DNA of 64,000 bases from Diplonema papillatum (lineage: Eukaryota > Euglenozoa > Diplonemea > Diplonemida > Diplonemidae). The position numbers and the translations under genes are program-made. Below, one piece after another: positions 1 to 10,276 of this stretch. The DNA is taken from the NCBI GenBank assembly GCA_030068145.1, contig JAPJBO010000048.1:186001-250000 (forward strand), in the 5' to 3' direction. The notes under the pieces were generated by a model. That model saw nothing but the letters and a program-made list of their open reading frames with translations, did not search any database and was not told the DNA's origin. Position 1 is the first letter of the stretch. Each line of letters opens with the position of its first letter.

Positions 1-94
1 AGACGGTTCCGTTCGCCGGGTGAGAGAGGGGGCTCCGAGAGGAGGGGACGTCCGCATCGCCCCGAGACCGGAGGAGGGAAGCGGTTCACGGCGT

Positions 95-1588
95 CTACTG
101 CTTGGCCTTGCTCCTGGTTGCGTTCGTCCGCTGAGGGGCCTGGGGAGCGTCGGGGGGAAGAGCTTCGCCCGAGTGTCGGGTGCGGGGCCTCGGGCTGCGC
201 TTCCTGGGCGGCTTCGAGGCGGGCTGCTCCTCGGCTTTCTGTAGAGCCTGGAAGACGCTCCGTAGAAACGGAGGAAACCCGGCCTCGTGCTGATGCCGGT
301 GCTGGAGGCTGCCTGCAAGAGACCACCCGGCTTTCAGAGCCGTCTTCAGGACCATCATCCGGTGGATGGTGTCCCTTCCCAGCTGGACGAGGGCGTCTGG
401 GTCGGTGGTGTCGTCCATCAGTCGCATGATGGTGGTGACGTGGTTGGTGAGATGTTGGGCGTCGTTGGCGACGCTCGGGATGGCATCGAGGATGTCGGCG
501 AAAAAGTCGCGGATGTGCACCAGGGCCAGCGACTTCTCGATGGGGCTGAGGCCGACCCAGAGCTGGGGGTCGAGGAGCTCTGGCCCGGGGGAGAGGAGCG
601 TGGGGGAGCCTTGGACCGACCCGCCCTCCCCCAGCGAAGGCGGGCCCTCCGGAAAATCCGGAAGGGGTTGTGAAGACCCAGCGTAGGGCTGGGGGGGCTC
701 GGCGCGGGGCTGGTAGAGCTCAGCGTACGGATGGTGTCGGTACACTGGCGGCGCGGCGTCCTCGATGGCCCGCAAGAGGCCGCAGGAGGAGCCCGGCAGC
801 AGGACAGCCTGGGGTAACCGAGAGACGTCGATAAGAGGCGGAGGTGGCGGGAGCTGGCCTGCGAGCGGCCCCTGACGGGGCGCTGGGCAGGGACAGGAGT
901 CCAGCGGCGTGGCCGCGGCGGCGGGGAAGGACCCAACGGGCATCGCTACCGGCGGAGGCGCGGGGCAACCAGGAGGCGCGTCGCGTGCGGGGTGAGTCGT
1001 CGCCGCGGGGACAGGCTCAGGCCGCGGCGAGTCGCGCGTCGGGAGAGCCGCCATCACCAATTCGGTGAGGCGCTCGACCTGCCGCTGCAGGCGGTCCATG
1101 CGGTCTGAGTCGCCGCCCCGGCTGCCCTCGGTGGAGCCGCAGTCCCTGAGGTCGCCATCATCCGGGTCGTCGCTCTCAGCGAACGAAACGCGGCGCGCCG
1201 CCGGCGGAGATAGGGCCGCGGTAGAGTCGGTGGGGGTGGCGGGGAGCGGCATGTGCCCCGGCGTCTGTGGCGGGGGCGCGGCCTTCGGGGACGAGCGCAA
1301 CAGGTCTGCGAACTCGCCCTCGGTGGCGGAAGGCGCCGACGCGACTGCGAGCCACGCCAGTACCCACTGGGCGACGCCCTCCGGGGGGGCCTCCTCGTCG
1401 GTGTAGCCCAAGGCGCCCAGGAGGCGCCTCAGCCCGGCTTCCGCGGTGCCCTCGACCTCGCGGGCGACCTTCAACACCGTCGAGAGACGGCGGTTGTTCG
1501 CGGTGAAGGAAAAAAGGGACGGGACATCAGTCCCGACCACCCTCTTCACCCAACTCACCGCGCCCGACCTGTCGAGTTGCTTCGGCAT
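95..1588 (-). mobile_element. Gag-like ORF of a fossil retroelement (DIRS-like or related)
   Basis: A long open frame encodes a proline-rich, low-complexity protein with a helical N-terminal part, a disordered Pro/Ser/Ala middle and a basic tail rich in Arg and Lys. I do not recognise a host family. A related piece at 57.0-57.6 kb lies next to a tyrosine-recombinase-like N-terminal domain, which is why I infer the gag-like part of a DIRS-type (tyrosine recombinase) retroelement. The frame reads open across its length here, but the rest of the element runs off the left edge, so wholeness cannot be judged. Its 5' side abuts a partial dispersed repeat (1589-1730). It could instead be gag of an LTR element. 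Confidence 0.5.
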
Positions 1589-1745
1589 TTTTGTTGAACG
1601 CTTACGCCCGCCACTAAACCCAGGGTTACCTGTGTTTCGTGTGGGCTACAGCACATTTACCTCCTTTGATCTATCGCAACTGGCAGTCTCCTCAAGCATT
1701 TCCTACAAAGCAGGTGCTTATACAAAAAAAAATTTTTTTTTCAAC
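1589..1745 (+). repeat. MR1 dispersed repeat, right part
   Basis: This is the right two-thirds of a roughly 220-bp repeat seen at least seven more times in the window. It contains the conserved blocks ACGCCCGCCACTAAACCCAG, CTACAGCACATTTACCTCC and GCAGGTGCTTATACAAAA. It directly abuts the start of the gag-like ORF, so one inserted into or recombined with the other. An A/T run follows it. Confidence 0.75.
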
Positions 1746-2027
1746 GCCCACCTTGTGACCTTGGGTGAGCCGTGGTAGCCAGCTAGACCTGCCAGAACCT
1801 GAAAACCTCCTTCAGGTTTCGTGGCTGTGTCGAAAAATACATTCTGAGGACGTTTTTGAACGCTTTTGAATCCGTTGAGCTCAAGGACAGTCTGGGGCCC
1901 TGGAATGGAATTGTAAACGAATTGCATCTCGTACCAGAGAGTTTTTCCTTTGGTAATCGTTCAGGGCCAAAAACCCTGGAAAATTTTCCAGGGCCCGGGC
2001 CCCGGATTACAGGTACCCCTGGGGGGG

Positions 2028-2192
2028 GGGTTGCAAGAACGTGCTTGGAATGGATATGTGCTCAACACCGCACTGGTCCCGTCTGCGCCGTGTTTCGGTC
2101 CTTTAAGCCACGGACACATAAGGCGGACCATCATCAGCGTGGAACCTGAGTGTCTGCAGACAGGACTGCGGTGTGAGTCAGTACCCCTGGGG
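2028..2192 (+). repeat. SINE-like repeat (SX family), 5' half
   Basis: The copy starts at TTGCAAGAACGTGCTTGG and runs to CTGCGGTGTGAGTC, then breaks off at a long G run (2191-2209). Fuller copies lie at 9507-9822, 29103-29430 and 56122-56425. The family has no open frame and no terminal inverted repeat. Confidence 0.7.
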
Positions 2193-2473
2193 GGGGGGGG
2201 GGGGGGGGGGGCATGCATGGCTTCTTTCGCGTACACTTGCTTGTGTCGGCAAGTCCGGTTCGTAACAACTTGTGCCGACACCAAGATCTCACCAGGTTGG
2301 GGGAGTGTTCTTGGGCTCCCTACGTCTTACAGGTTGAGTTTTTTAGTGTGTGAGTCTTTTAGACTGTTTCGAGTTTTAAGGATCCGTCTTTTGTGTCGAC
2401 GGTCGACAGCCAAGGCGGGTTGTTTGGGAGCGGCCACGTTCACATTGAATGTGGTCCTGAGCCCTTTGTAGAG
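2193..2473. other. Intergenic, G run and a short dispersed block
   Basis: A pure G tract is followed by a block beginning GCATGCATGGCTTCTTTCG, which recurs at 62349-62410, again directly after a G run. I see no gene here. Confidence 0.5.
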
Positions 2474-2525
2474 TTATAGTTCGCTTGAGGAGTTCGCAGA
2501 GGTTTTAGGGGGTCTTCGGGTGACC
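2474..2525 (-). repeat. PM motif copy (orientation-biased short repeat)
   Basis: This copy reads AGTTCGCTTGAGG, then a T/G-rich stretch, then GGTCTTCGGGTGACC. It is a diverged copy of a short motif found at about a dozen other places in the same orientation (11.6, 22.9, 30.3, 45.2, 57.6, 62.3 kb and others). The strand given follows the host genes. Confidence 0.5.
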
Positions 2526-2827
2526 ACAGCACATTTTTCTTGAAAAAACGTGGACTAAGCGGAGAGTGTGGGACTACGTTCGTGGAGCTATGGTGGCCGA
2601 ACGCTACCCACTAAAACAACCGGGGGCCCTTAGAGACTGCTGCTGAGGAGGCCATCCCCCGTCACTCCCCCGGAGGGGGGCTTGTCAGGCCGAGTCACGA
2701 CAGCATCAGGGAGAGTGAGGTCAACATTTTTCGAGACTGGAGGTCCTATGAACATGCGAGCCAACCCGGCTTTTCTTGGTGCAAAAAATGTATTGTTTTT
2801 GGAAAGCGCTGAGCTAGCTTCTTTTTT

Positions 2828-3045
2828 TTGTATAAGCACCTGCTCTTTGTAGGAAATACTTGAGGAGGCTGCCAGTTGCAAAAGATCAAAGGAGGTAAAT
2901 GTGCTGTAGCCCACACGAAACACAGGTAAATCTGGGTTTAGTGGCGGGCGTAAGCGTTCAACAAAAAAGACCCATTTTGTAGTTGTATTGTTTCTCCCCC
3001 TCTAGCCTCCTTCGAAGTAAGCACAAGGCAGCCCCTCGAGTATTT
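2828..3045 (-). repeat. MR1 dispersed repeat, near full length
   Basis: This is a full-length inverted-orientation copy. Its two ends match each other imperfectly as an inverted repeat: AAATRCTYGAGG, then GACTGCC or a variant, then AAGGAGG, about 45 bp long. That suggests a foldback or MITE-like element. Confidence 0.75.
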
Positions 3046-3305
3046 CCCCCTCCAAAAGGTATGCGGGTGGCAGAGCAAAGCAGTTCGGGCGAAGCAAAGT
3101 TCGGGTTCTGGTGATGCTGAGTTCGTAGCAAGTTTAGCCTGTGACGGCAAGTTCAGCGCCAATACCCGGGGGGGAGACCCCCGACTCCGTTTCCGGTGGT
3201 GACCCAAATACCGCGAGATACTGAGAAACTCCGCAAAAAACGCAAATTTCGGGCACATTGGACCCCAAAACGCAACAACCCTCGAAAACAATCTTCGACC
3301 GGAAA

Positions 3306-3382
3306 AATGTCATGGGCGGGGTTCGAACCCGGACCTACCGGCCTGAAGGCCGACGTCTGCCTGACCAGAAATTTGCATCACC
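3306..3382 (-). pseudogene. tRNA-like sequence (tRNA pseudogene or SINE head)
   Basis: On the minus strand there is an A-box-like TGGTCAGGCAGAC (3355-3367), an anticodon-arm-like hairpin CGGCCTTCAGGCCG, and a perfect T-loop B box GGGTTCGAACCC (3319-3330). The acceptor ends do not pair convincingly and the anticodon loop is one base short. I read it as a decayed tRNA or a tRNA-derived SINE head, not a working gene. The sequence 5' of it on the minus strand (about 3390-3470) recurs near 61.3 kb. Confidence 0.45.
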
Positions 3383-3389
3383 CAAACAT

Positions 3390-4125
3390 AGCTGCGCCCG
3401 AACTTTACTGTTTCCCGAACTTTAAAAGCTGCCTCCAGTCTCGCCACTTTAGCCGAGCGCACGTACTTTTCTTTCTTCTGCATTTCTTTTGGAGTTTTTG
3501 GGGATGTTGGGGGGGTTCCGGTGTTCTCTGCCGGGACGGTTTTCGTGCGGGTTGGAGAGTTTCCCAAATGAGGAAGAGTTGGGCGGCGTGAATATTTTGG
3601 GGCAAAATCCCGAAGGATGTCAGTCAGCAAGTGGTGAGAAGCGGTGCTGGTGGCAATTCTGTTCGGGCACTGAGCAGACACGCCTCGGTGTATGCCCCGG
3701 AATGTCTGAAGTTGAAAGGGAAAGCATGCAGCAATGTATCGCAGATGTGGTTTTGCAAGCCTTCCTTCACTGTGGAGGATCCTCTGTTCCGCACAGTGCT
3801 TCGAAATGTGACACACAAGGCATGCACTTTCTCCCGACAGCACCAGCAAAGTGGGTCCTTACTACAGATATTTGCTGTGCGTAGAAGACGGTAGAAATGA
3901 CTCTATCAGATGCGAAAAGCGAGAGACGTGAGTGCGTCATGAAGAGGCCCCACCAGGATTCCTGTGGGCTGGCTCTTGGAAGTGCTTTGCAACTGAGGCT
4001 AACAGTGCCCAGAAGGCCCGCGCAGCGGGATTTTTTTTGAGTTGCTTTTTGCAGGGATTTATATAGCTTTTCCCTCCTCTGTAGAAAAGTCCTTTTCGCC
4101 CTCGGGGTCCTGTGTGGGGTCCAAA
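3390..4125. other. Intergenic sequence without a supported gene
   Basis: A short block around 3395-3465 (minus strand AAAGTTCGGGCG) recurs at 61300-61380. The rest shows no splice-bounded or conserved reading frame; the frames on both strands look random. Confidence 0.4.
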
Positions 4126-4625
4126 AATAATTAGAATTGGTAGTCAGCAGGCAAAAGCACTACCATGCCAGCCTCAGTGTTGGTAATAGAAACAGACAAA
4201 ATGGTTCAGCTAATTTGTAAGAGAAGGGGGGGTCTGGGGGGCAGCGCCCCCCAGCGCACGGTACGGTCAACTTCTAGTATTGAATCCAAATTTAATTAGA
4301 CGTATTAGTCAACGTCCAATTTCGGATCCCAAATTTAATTCGAAGTGGTAGTCAACGTTTAATGTCGGATCCCAAACTTAATTAGAATTGGTAGTCAACG
4401 TCCAATTTCAAATTCCAAACTTAATCAGAATTTGTAGTCAACGTTTAATGTCGGATCCCAAATATCATTTAAGTCCAATTTTTTTTGTGGCAGTGTATTA
4501 AGTCTATTTTTTTTTTGGCAGTGTAATAAGTCGAATTGAGAATTTGGCAGTGTATTAACTGCAATAGCCCAATTTAATTAGAATTGGTAGTCAACGTTCA
4601 ATTTCCGATCCCAAATTGAATTACT
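4126..4625. repeat. AT-rich degenerate tandem array
   Basis: About six degenerate units of roughly 55-60 bp share AATTTAATTAGAATTGGTAG and TCAACGTYYAATKTCGGATC. Interspersed blocks read TTTTGGCAGTGTATTAAGTC. A short perfect run of the 11-bp unit CGCCATGGCTT follows at 4628-4663. Confidence 0.8.
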
Positions 4626-4946
4626 TCGCCATGGCTTTCGCCATGGCTTTCGCCATGGCTTCGTCCCTCCCCCCGGCTCACCCCCGCTGATCCCGGTTGG
4701 TAGTGACCCGGCCCTATCCCAACCCCCAGCCCAAAATTAATTCATTTTTTTTTTTTTCGCGCTCGGAGTGGCCCCGAGCCCCAGACCCGTATATAAATCA
4801 CTGGTTTTTTGTCACCCCCTGTGTTTAAGATCGTCCTCTGCTGGCAATCCATAAAATACCAAAAAAAAAACAACAAAAAAACTGTATTTTTTGTATTTTT
4901 GAAACTGGGGTTGTATTTTAATCATTCCTGGGGGGGCAAAGCACAC

Positions 4947-5311
4947 CTTCTTAGCTCGCTGCGCTGCTTTTCGAGCTCCATCTGCGCCTGGACCATGGCG
5001 GCGCAGAACTCGGTCTGGCGCTCTTGGAGGGCGGAGATCTGAGCGGCAAGGTCGGCGCGGACCTCTTTTTCGAGCTTCTGCTTCAGTGCGTCGCGGTCGG
5101 TTCCCAGCGTCTTCCGGCCGGCTTCGTGTTCGGCGTCCATCTCCCCGAAGCGGCGGCGCTCCTTCGCGTCGAAGTCCCGTCGGAGCTCCTCGAGCCTGTT
5201 CTGCAGGACCAGATCGCTCTCCAGCATCTTGTGCTGGTACTCCGCGATGATGCCGCTCTTCTCCCGCTGCCACGCCGCCCATTCCTCGGCCCGACGATCG
5301 GTTTCGATGTC
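4947..5311 (-). CDS. OFD1: OFD1-like protein, exon 2 (coiled coil)
   Basis: This 365-bp exon follows an acceptor reading TTAACAG/GACATC and ends at a donor AGAAG/GTGTGC. It enters in phase 0, matching the end of exon 1, and leaves in phase 2. The 121 residues start DIETDRRAEEW and form an uninterrupted charged coiled coil, as expected for the middle of OFD1. The next exon is not visible in the window, so the gene either continues beyond the left edge or is broken. Several decayed copies of this exon lie between it and exon 1. This copy is chosen because it alone keeps both splice sites and the full frame. Confidence 0.75.
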
Positions 5312-5339
5312 CTGTTAATGATAATTTTCATTCATGAAT

Positions 5340-5670
5340 GTTTTCCTTGTGAAATATGACCTCCTTATGACCTCCTTATGACCTCCTTATGACCTCCTTA
5401 TGACCACCATAGGCCTCCTTACTTACTCCTTATGACCCGCATAGGACCCCGGATGACCACGATGTGGCTTCCTTACCCCTTACGACCACACAGGACCCCT
5501 TATGACCACCACGTGTGCCTTACTATGACCCACATAGGACCCCATTACTCCTTATGACCCCGGATGACCACGATGTGGCTTCCTTACTCCTTACGACCAC
5601 ATAGGACCCTTTATGACCACCATGTGGCCTCCTTACTATGACCAACATGGGACCCCTTACGCCTTACGAC
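5340..5670 (-). repeat. Intronic short tandem repeat, CTTATGACC type
   Basis: The intron is built of irregular units such as CTCCTTATGACCACCATAGG and CCAGATGACCACGATGTGG. The same repeat fills 5950-6230, 6470-6540, 6670-6960 and 7100-7215, and so brackets every exon copy. It looks like the vehicle or by-product of the local tandem duplications. Confidence 0.85.
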
Positions 5671-5919
5671 CCATATCAGCTTCTGCTTCAGCGCGTCGCG
5701 GTCGGTTCCCAGCGTCTTCCGGCCGGCTTCGTGTTCGGCGTCCATCTCCCCGAAGCGGCGGCGCTCCTTCGCATCGAAGTCCCGTCGGAGCTCCTCGAGC
5801 CTGTTCTGCAGGACCAGATCGCTCTTCAGCATCTTGTGCTGGTACTCCGCGATGATGCCGCTCTTCTCCCGCTGCCACGCCGCCCATTCCTCGGCCCGAC
5901 GATCGGTTTCGATGTCCTG
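5671..5919 (-). pseudogene. Partial duplicate of OFD1-like exon 2
   Basis: This is a near-identical copy of the first 249 bp of exon 2, with the same acceptor (CTAACAG/GACATC). It stops after the codons for DALKQKL and runs into intron repeat sequence, so the last 40 residues and the GTGTGC donor are gone. One residue differs (MLKSDL instead of MLESDL). If it were spliced in, it would repeat about 83 residues. I consider that unlikely but possible. Confidence 0.75.
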
Positions 5920-6224
5920 TTAGTGATAATTTCATTCATGAATGTTTTCCTTGTGAAATACGACCTCCTTATGACCACTATAGGCCTCCTTACTCCTTAT
6001 GACCCACATAGGACCCCGGATGACCACGATGTGGCTTCCATACCCCTTACGACCACACAGGACCCTTTATGACCCCACGTGTGCCTTACTATGACCCACA
6101 TAGGACCCCAGATGACCACGATGCGGCTTCCTTACTCCTTACGACCATATAGGACCCTTTATGACCACCATGTGGCCTCCTTACTATGACCAACATGGGA
6201 CCCCTTACGCCTTACGACCCATAT

Positions 6225-6435
6225 CAGCTTCTGCTTCAGCGCGTCGTGGTCGGTTCCCAGCGTCTTCCGGCCGGCTTCGTGTTCGGCGTCCATCTCCCCG
6301 AAGCGGCGGCGCTCCTTCGCATCGAGTTCCCTTCGGTGCTCCTCGAGCCTGTTCTGCAGGACCAGATCGCTCGCCAGCATCTGTGCTGGTACTCCGCGAT
6401 GATGCCGCTCTTCTCCCGCCGCCACGCCGCCCAGT
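6225..6435 (-). pseudogene. Broken duplicate of OFD1-like exon 2
   Basis: This is a third copy. The acceptor and the first codons are lost (minus strand TTATCACTGGGCGG) and a frame change follows EYQH. It shares its truncated right side with the 5671-5919 copy. It is not expected to be functional. Confidence 0.75.
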
Positions 6436-6539
6436 GATAATTGCATTCATGGACGTTTTCCTTGTGAAATATGACCTCCTTATGACCACCTTAGGTCTCC
6501 TTACTCCTTCTGACCCACGTAGGACCCCAGATGACCACG

Positions 6540-6645
6540 ATCTCCTCGAGCCTGTTCTGCAGGACCAGATCGCTCGCCAGCATCTGTGCTGGTACTCCGC
6601 GATGATGCCGCTCTGCTCCCGCCGCCACGCCGCCCAGTGATAATT
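6540..6645 (-). pseudogene. Short broken duplicates of OFD1-like exon 2 (fourth copy)
   Basis: Only the segment from the acceptor-less start to the codons for NRLEE remains, set in the same CTTATGACC repeat. A fifth piece of the same kind lies at 6975-7062. Both lack splice sites. Confidence 0.7.
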
Positions 6646-6974
6646 GCATTCATGGACGTTTTCCTTGTGAAATATGACCTCCTTATGACCACCTTAGGTC
6701 TCCTTACTCCTTCTGACCCACGTAGGACCCCAGATGACCACGATGTGGCTTCCATATATAGGACCCCTTATGACCACCATGTGTGCCTTACTATGACCCA
6801 CATAGGGCCCTATTACTCCTTATGACCCGCATAGGACCCCAGATGACCACGATCTGGCTTCCTTACTCCTTACGACCATATAGGACCCCTTATGACCACC
6901 ACGTGTGCCTTACTATGACCCACATAGGACCCCATTACTCCTTATGACCCACATAGGACCCCAGATGACCACGA

Positions 6975-7062
6975 TCTCCTCGAGCCTGTTCAGATCGCTC
7001 TCCAGCATCTGTGCTGGTACTCCGCGATGATGCCGCTCTTCTCCCGCTGCCACGCCGCCCAG
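6975..7062 (-). pseudogene. Short broken duplicate of OFD1-like exon 2 (fifth copy)
   Basis: This fragment covers the codons around AAWQREKSGIIAEYQH and NRLEE with an internal deletion. Like the other decayed copies it is flanked by intron repeats and lacks both splice sites. Confidence 0.65.
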
Positions 7063-7270
7063 TGATAATTGCATTCATGGACGTTTTCCTCGTGAAATAT
7101 GACCTCCTTATGACCACCATAGGCTCCTTCTGACCCACATAGGACCCCAGATGACCACGATGTGGCTTCCTTACTCCTGACGACCACATAGGACCCCTTG
7201 TGACCACCATGTGCCTTACATACACGGGGGGGGGGGGGGGGGGGTAGGTATAGAGGTAGCGAAGACTGAC

Positions 7271-8257
7271 CTGCTGCTTCTGAATCCGGATGATTTGAGC
7301 CGCGTGGTGGGCCTGCTTCGCCTGCAGCTCGGCGCAGATGTCGCGCGAGGTTCGGAGCTCTGCCTTTGTCGTCTGCAGCTGCAGCTCCAAGGTGGAGACC
7401 GCGTCCTGCTTGGCGACGAGGTCCTTCTGCAGCGTGTGGTACATGGCCTCCCGCGATTTGAGCATCGACGCGTGCTCGGCCCGCTCCTTGTCGAGCTGCA
7501 CCGCTTGGAACTCCACCTCGCGCTGCCGGGCTTGGAGGGAGAACTTCTCCATCTGCACCTCGTGCTGCATGCCCCTGTCCTGCTCAGCGAGCTCAGCCAG
7601 CCGCTCTGTCAGCTTCCGCTCGTACTTTGCTGCTTCGTCGAGGCGCATCTTCGAGAGTTCCCCGGCCTTCACCCGCTCGATTTCTTCGGCGAGCGCTTTC
7701 TTCGACTCCCGCTGCAGCTCCTCCTCGTACCGGCGCAGGCGCTCCCTGGCCGAGGGCGCGGTTGCCTGCTCTCGGCAAAGGCGGAAGTCCTCGTCGATTT
7801 GCTGCAGCTTGTAGTCCAGCCGCGTGATGTCCTGTTCGCCCACCTGCGCAGACGCGTCGACGGCGGTCGATTGGTGGATTTTGCGGAGTGTGTCGAGGAG
7901 GGGGAGGATGCAGGAGTGCGTCGTATTGCGGTCGGACAGCACGCGGTGGGCGTCGTCGAGGGACAATTTGTGCGGCCCCGCCGTCAAGCTCGCCTCGGAG
8001 ACGAAGACGGAGTGGCTGAAGTGGTAGCTGGCGGCCTTCAGGTAGTGGAGCACCACGGTGTCGACCGCCATCTGCGACAGCGACTTGCCCTCGGGCCCCT
8101 TCGCGACCGCGTCGCCCCGCCGGCTCAGGTCTTGGAACATCACCTTCCGCACCCCAGCTCGCAGGGCGCAGAGCTTCCCGCCCGCTTGCAGTCGGTCGTA
8201 CAACCGCTGCTTCACCTCCTCCAACGACATCTCGGCAGGCTCATCGCCCGCCGCCAT
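7271..8257 (-). CDS. OFD1: OFD1-like centriole/basal-body protein, exon 1
   Basis: This first exon of 329 codons starts at the ATG at 8257 (MAAGDEPAEM) and ends at a clear donor, AGCAG/GTCAGT, in phase 0. Residues 10-40 (LEEVKQRLYDRLQAGG) match the N-terminal helix of OFD1. Residues about 62-92 (VDTVVLHYLKAASYHFSHSV) are a LisH dimerisation motif at the OFD1 position. From about residue 150 to the exon end the sequence is Glu/Arg/Lys-rich coiled coil. OFD1 sits at centriole distal appendages and centriolar satellites and is needed for cilia, so the host should build a flagellum. With exon 2 about 450 residues are present, against about 1000 in animals; the C-terminal part lies outside the window. 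FOP/TONNEAU1-family LisH proteins are an alternative, but the order N-helix, LisH, long coiled coil fits OFD1 best. Confidence 0.8.
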
Positions 8258-8734
8258 TCTTCCCACCCTTCTCCTCTCTTTATTTTTCGCGTGGTTCTAT
8301 TCTTCCCCCTTTTTCCGGCTGGTTTCAGTTGGACGATGTCCTGGACATGTCATGCAGCCAGTGCCCTTGAGTCGGCTGCGGGGCTGTTGTGTGGGAGTGT
8401 CCGCTCTTCGTGGTTGTCTGCCGAGAATTTGCGAAAGAAGTAGCTCCTTATGCCACCAGCGAAATGCCGAGTGACTGCATTGACTCGGGAAACGAGCTTG
8501 GGCGATGTCACCGGGGGTTAGGGATGGTCGGCAAACCTTGCTTTTCTTTAGCCAACCACACCCTGAAGGCCTGTGAACTTCTCTCGACTTTCTGTGGGGC
8601 ATCAACTCCACATTCTTGCAACCTAAGATTTTCCTCGGAGCTGGACTTTCGGCTAGGTCCCATGACCAATACCACGAACACTTCAGGGTACCGACATCCC
8701 CCCCAGCTCCCCTATGCGACTTGCGCGGAGGAGG

Positions 8735-8760
8735 AGGAGTGCCTAGTGCTAGGCACTCCT
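8735..8760. repeat. Perfect 12-bp hairpin
   Basis: AGGAGTGCCTAG and CTAGGCACTCCT form perfect 12-bp arms separated by TG. The second half, AGGCACTCCTCATGCAAAG, is echoed in decayed form by the tandem units downstream. The position is about 0.5 kb upstream of the OFD1-like ATG. Confidence 0.7.
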
Positions 8761-8839
8761 CATGCAAAGATCAATGGCTGCCATGCAAACACGGCTTGCG
8801 CCTACTGATAGGCATTCCTTATTCGAAGGGTTGTAATTG

Positions 8840-9050
8840 CAAGGAAAGTTGACGACTGGCGCCTCCTGCTAGGCCTTCATCATTTCAAGGAGTAACAGCT
8901 TTGTAATGCAAGTTGACGACCGGCGCCTCCTGCTAGGCTTTCATCATTTCAAGGAGTAACAGCTTTGTAATGCAAGTTGACGACCGGCGCCTCCTGCTAG
9001 GCTTTCATCATTTCAAGGAGTAGCAGCTTTGTAATGCAAGTTGACGACTG
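8840..9050. repeat. Tandem repeat, unit about 66 bp
   Basis: About three and a half copies of a unit containing CCTCCTGCTAGGC, TCATCATTTCAAGGAGTA and GTAATGCAAGTTGACGAC. The second and third units are nearly identical, so the expansion is recent. Confidence 0.85.
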
Positions 9051-9506
9051 CTAAACATTCCTCATTCGTTGCAAGTCATCAATCCTCTATCTCACGATGC
9101 ATCGAAGGCGCCCGAGAGGGGGCTGCATCACTTGAACCGATCTGCACTCTTCGTGGCAAAAGGAAGGGCTCGGAGTGCGGAATCGAGACACAAAGCTAGC
9201 ACGCACGAATCTGTCGGGAACATGGGCTAGACGGGTTAGGGTGGGAGGAGATATGTAAGAGGGTGCTAGGAGTGGTATTCGCTCGGCACAGTGTCCCTCC
9301 GTTTTGCTCGCGGTTCGGCCCTGTTTTATCCGCAAACTGACGGCGATGTGAGTCTGGCTTGGTTCGCCAACTGGCTATTCGTGGCTCGCCACAGGAGTAC
9401 CATTCCCATGCTAACTCCGCTCAGAAATCTATCATCCGGGGCAAGGGGTAAGACGAGTATTGGGGTGGGGGTCGTTGTAGTATTGGGGGAATTGAGGTAG
9501 GGGGGA

Positions 9507-9822
9507 ATTGCAAGAACGTGCTTGGAATGGGAATGTGCTCAACACCGCACTGGTCCCGTCTGCGCCGTGTTTCGGTCCTTTAAGCCACGGACACATAAGG
9601 CGGACCACGGACACATAAGGCGGACCATCATCAGCGCGGAACCTGAGTGTCTGCAGACAGGACTGCGGTGTGAGTCTGGTTTGTCAGGCGGCTGTTCGTA
9701 GCTCGTCACAGCCAGGACCACCCGTGCTACTAGAGCACAGGCGAATCCGTCACGGGGAGAAGGCCCCTACAACCGTCTGAGCAATCAGTTAAAAACTCAG
9801 GTGCGACTCGCTAGGCAGCACT
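9507..9822 (+). mobile_element. SINE-like SX element with target-site duplication
   Basis: A near full-length copy from TTGCAAGAACGTGC to CTAGGCAGCAC, with an internal direct duplication of GGACACATAAGGCGGACCA. It is flanked by TGAGGTAGGGGGGA on both sides (9493-9506 and 9822-9836), differing only by one G in the run. A duplication of about 13 bp points to target-primed retroposition, i.e. a SINE rather than a cut-and-paste element. It has no poly(A) tail, and no A or B box is obvious to me. Confidence 0.7.
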
Positions 9823-10084
9823 GAGGTAGGGGGGGAAGGGGAGGGCTTTGGTTCCACAAATAATAGGGAACCTGAGAAACTGGCGTCGAATCGAGAGCCA
9901 AATGCAGTCGTCAGAGAGATTAGAATTTCCGAGCGACACTCAACTGCTGCTGGGCAGGGGCGAACCCATGCCCAGCAGCAGTTGCCCGCTTATGCGTCGA
10001 CGACCTCATGAGCGTTATGCTTCTGCAATTCCCATCGACTATCGCGTCTGGGCTTGCAATCCATCGTCGGAATTCCACAAACGC

Positions 10085-10276
10085 AAACGAACGCTGCCCC
10101 AGCTTCTGACTGACGCCTTCTTCGCCGTCCACTGCTTCTTCTGCAGATGACGTCGAAGTACCGCAGTCGTGCCGAGGCAGTGCTGTGCATCAGATGCCTC
10201 GTCTCGTAGGAGTAACGAGGGGCCCTGCAGCTTCAGCTCCAGCTTTTGACTAACTACTGACTCCTTCGCCCGGCCA
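10085..10276 (-). pseudogene. Decayed tandem copy of the last-exon 3' end
   Basis: The stretch GCCTTCTTCGCCGTCCACTG through GTGCCGAGGCAGTGCTG at 10108-10185 mirrors 10261-10350, the 3' end of the terminal exon of the giant gene. It looks like a small local duplication of the stop-codon region and 3' flank. Confidence 0.5.

Noticed and set aside
3306-3382. Functional tRNA gene
   Set aside because: The B box is perfect, but the acceptor stem does not pair and the anticodon loop has the wrong size.
7211-8443. A 410-codon plus-strand frame
   Set aside because: It is the antisense shadow of OFD1-like exon 1, whose LisH and coiled-coil features lie on the minus strand.
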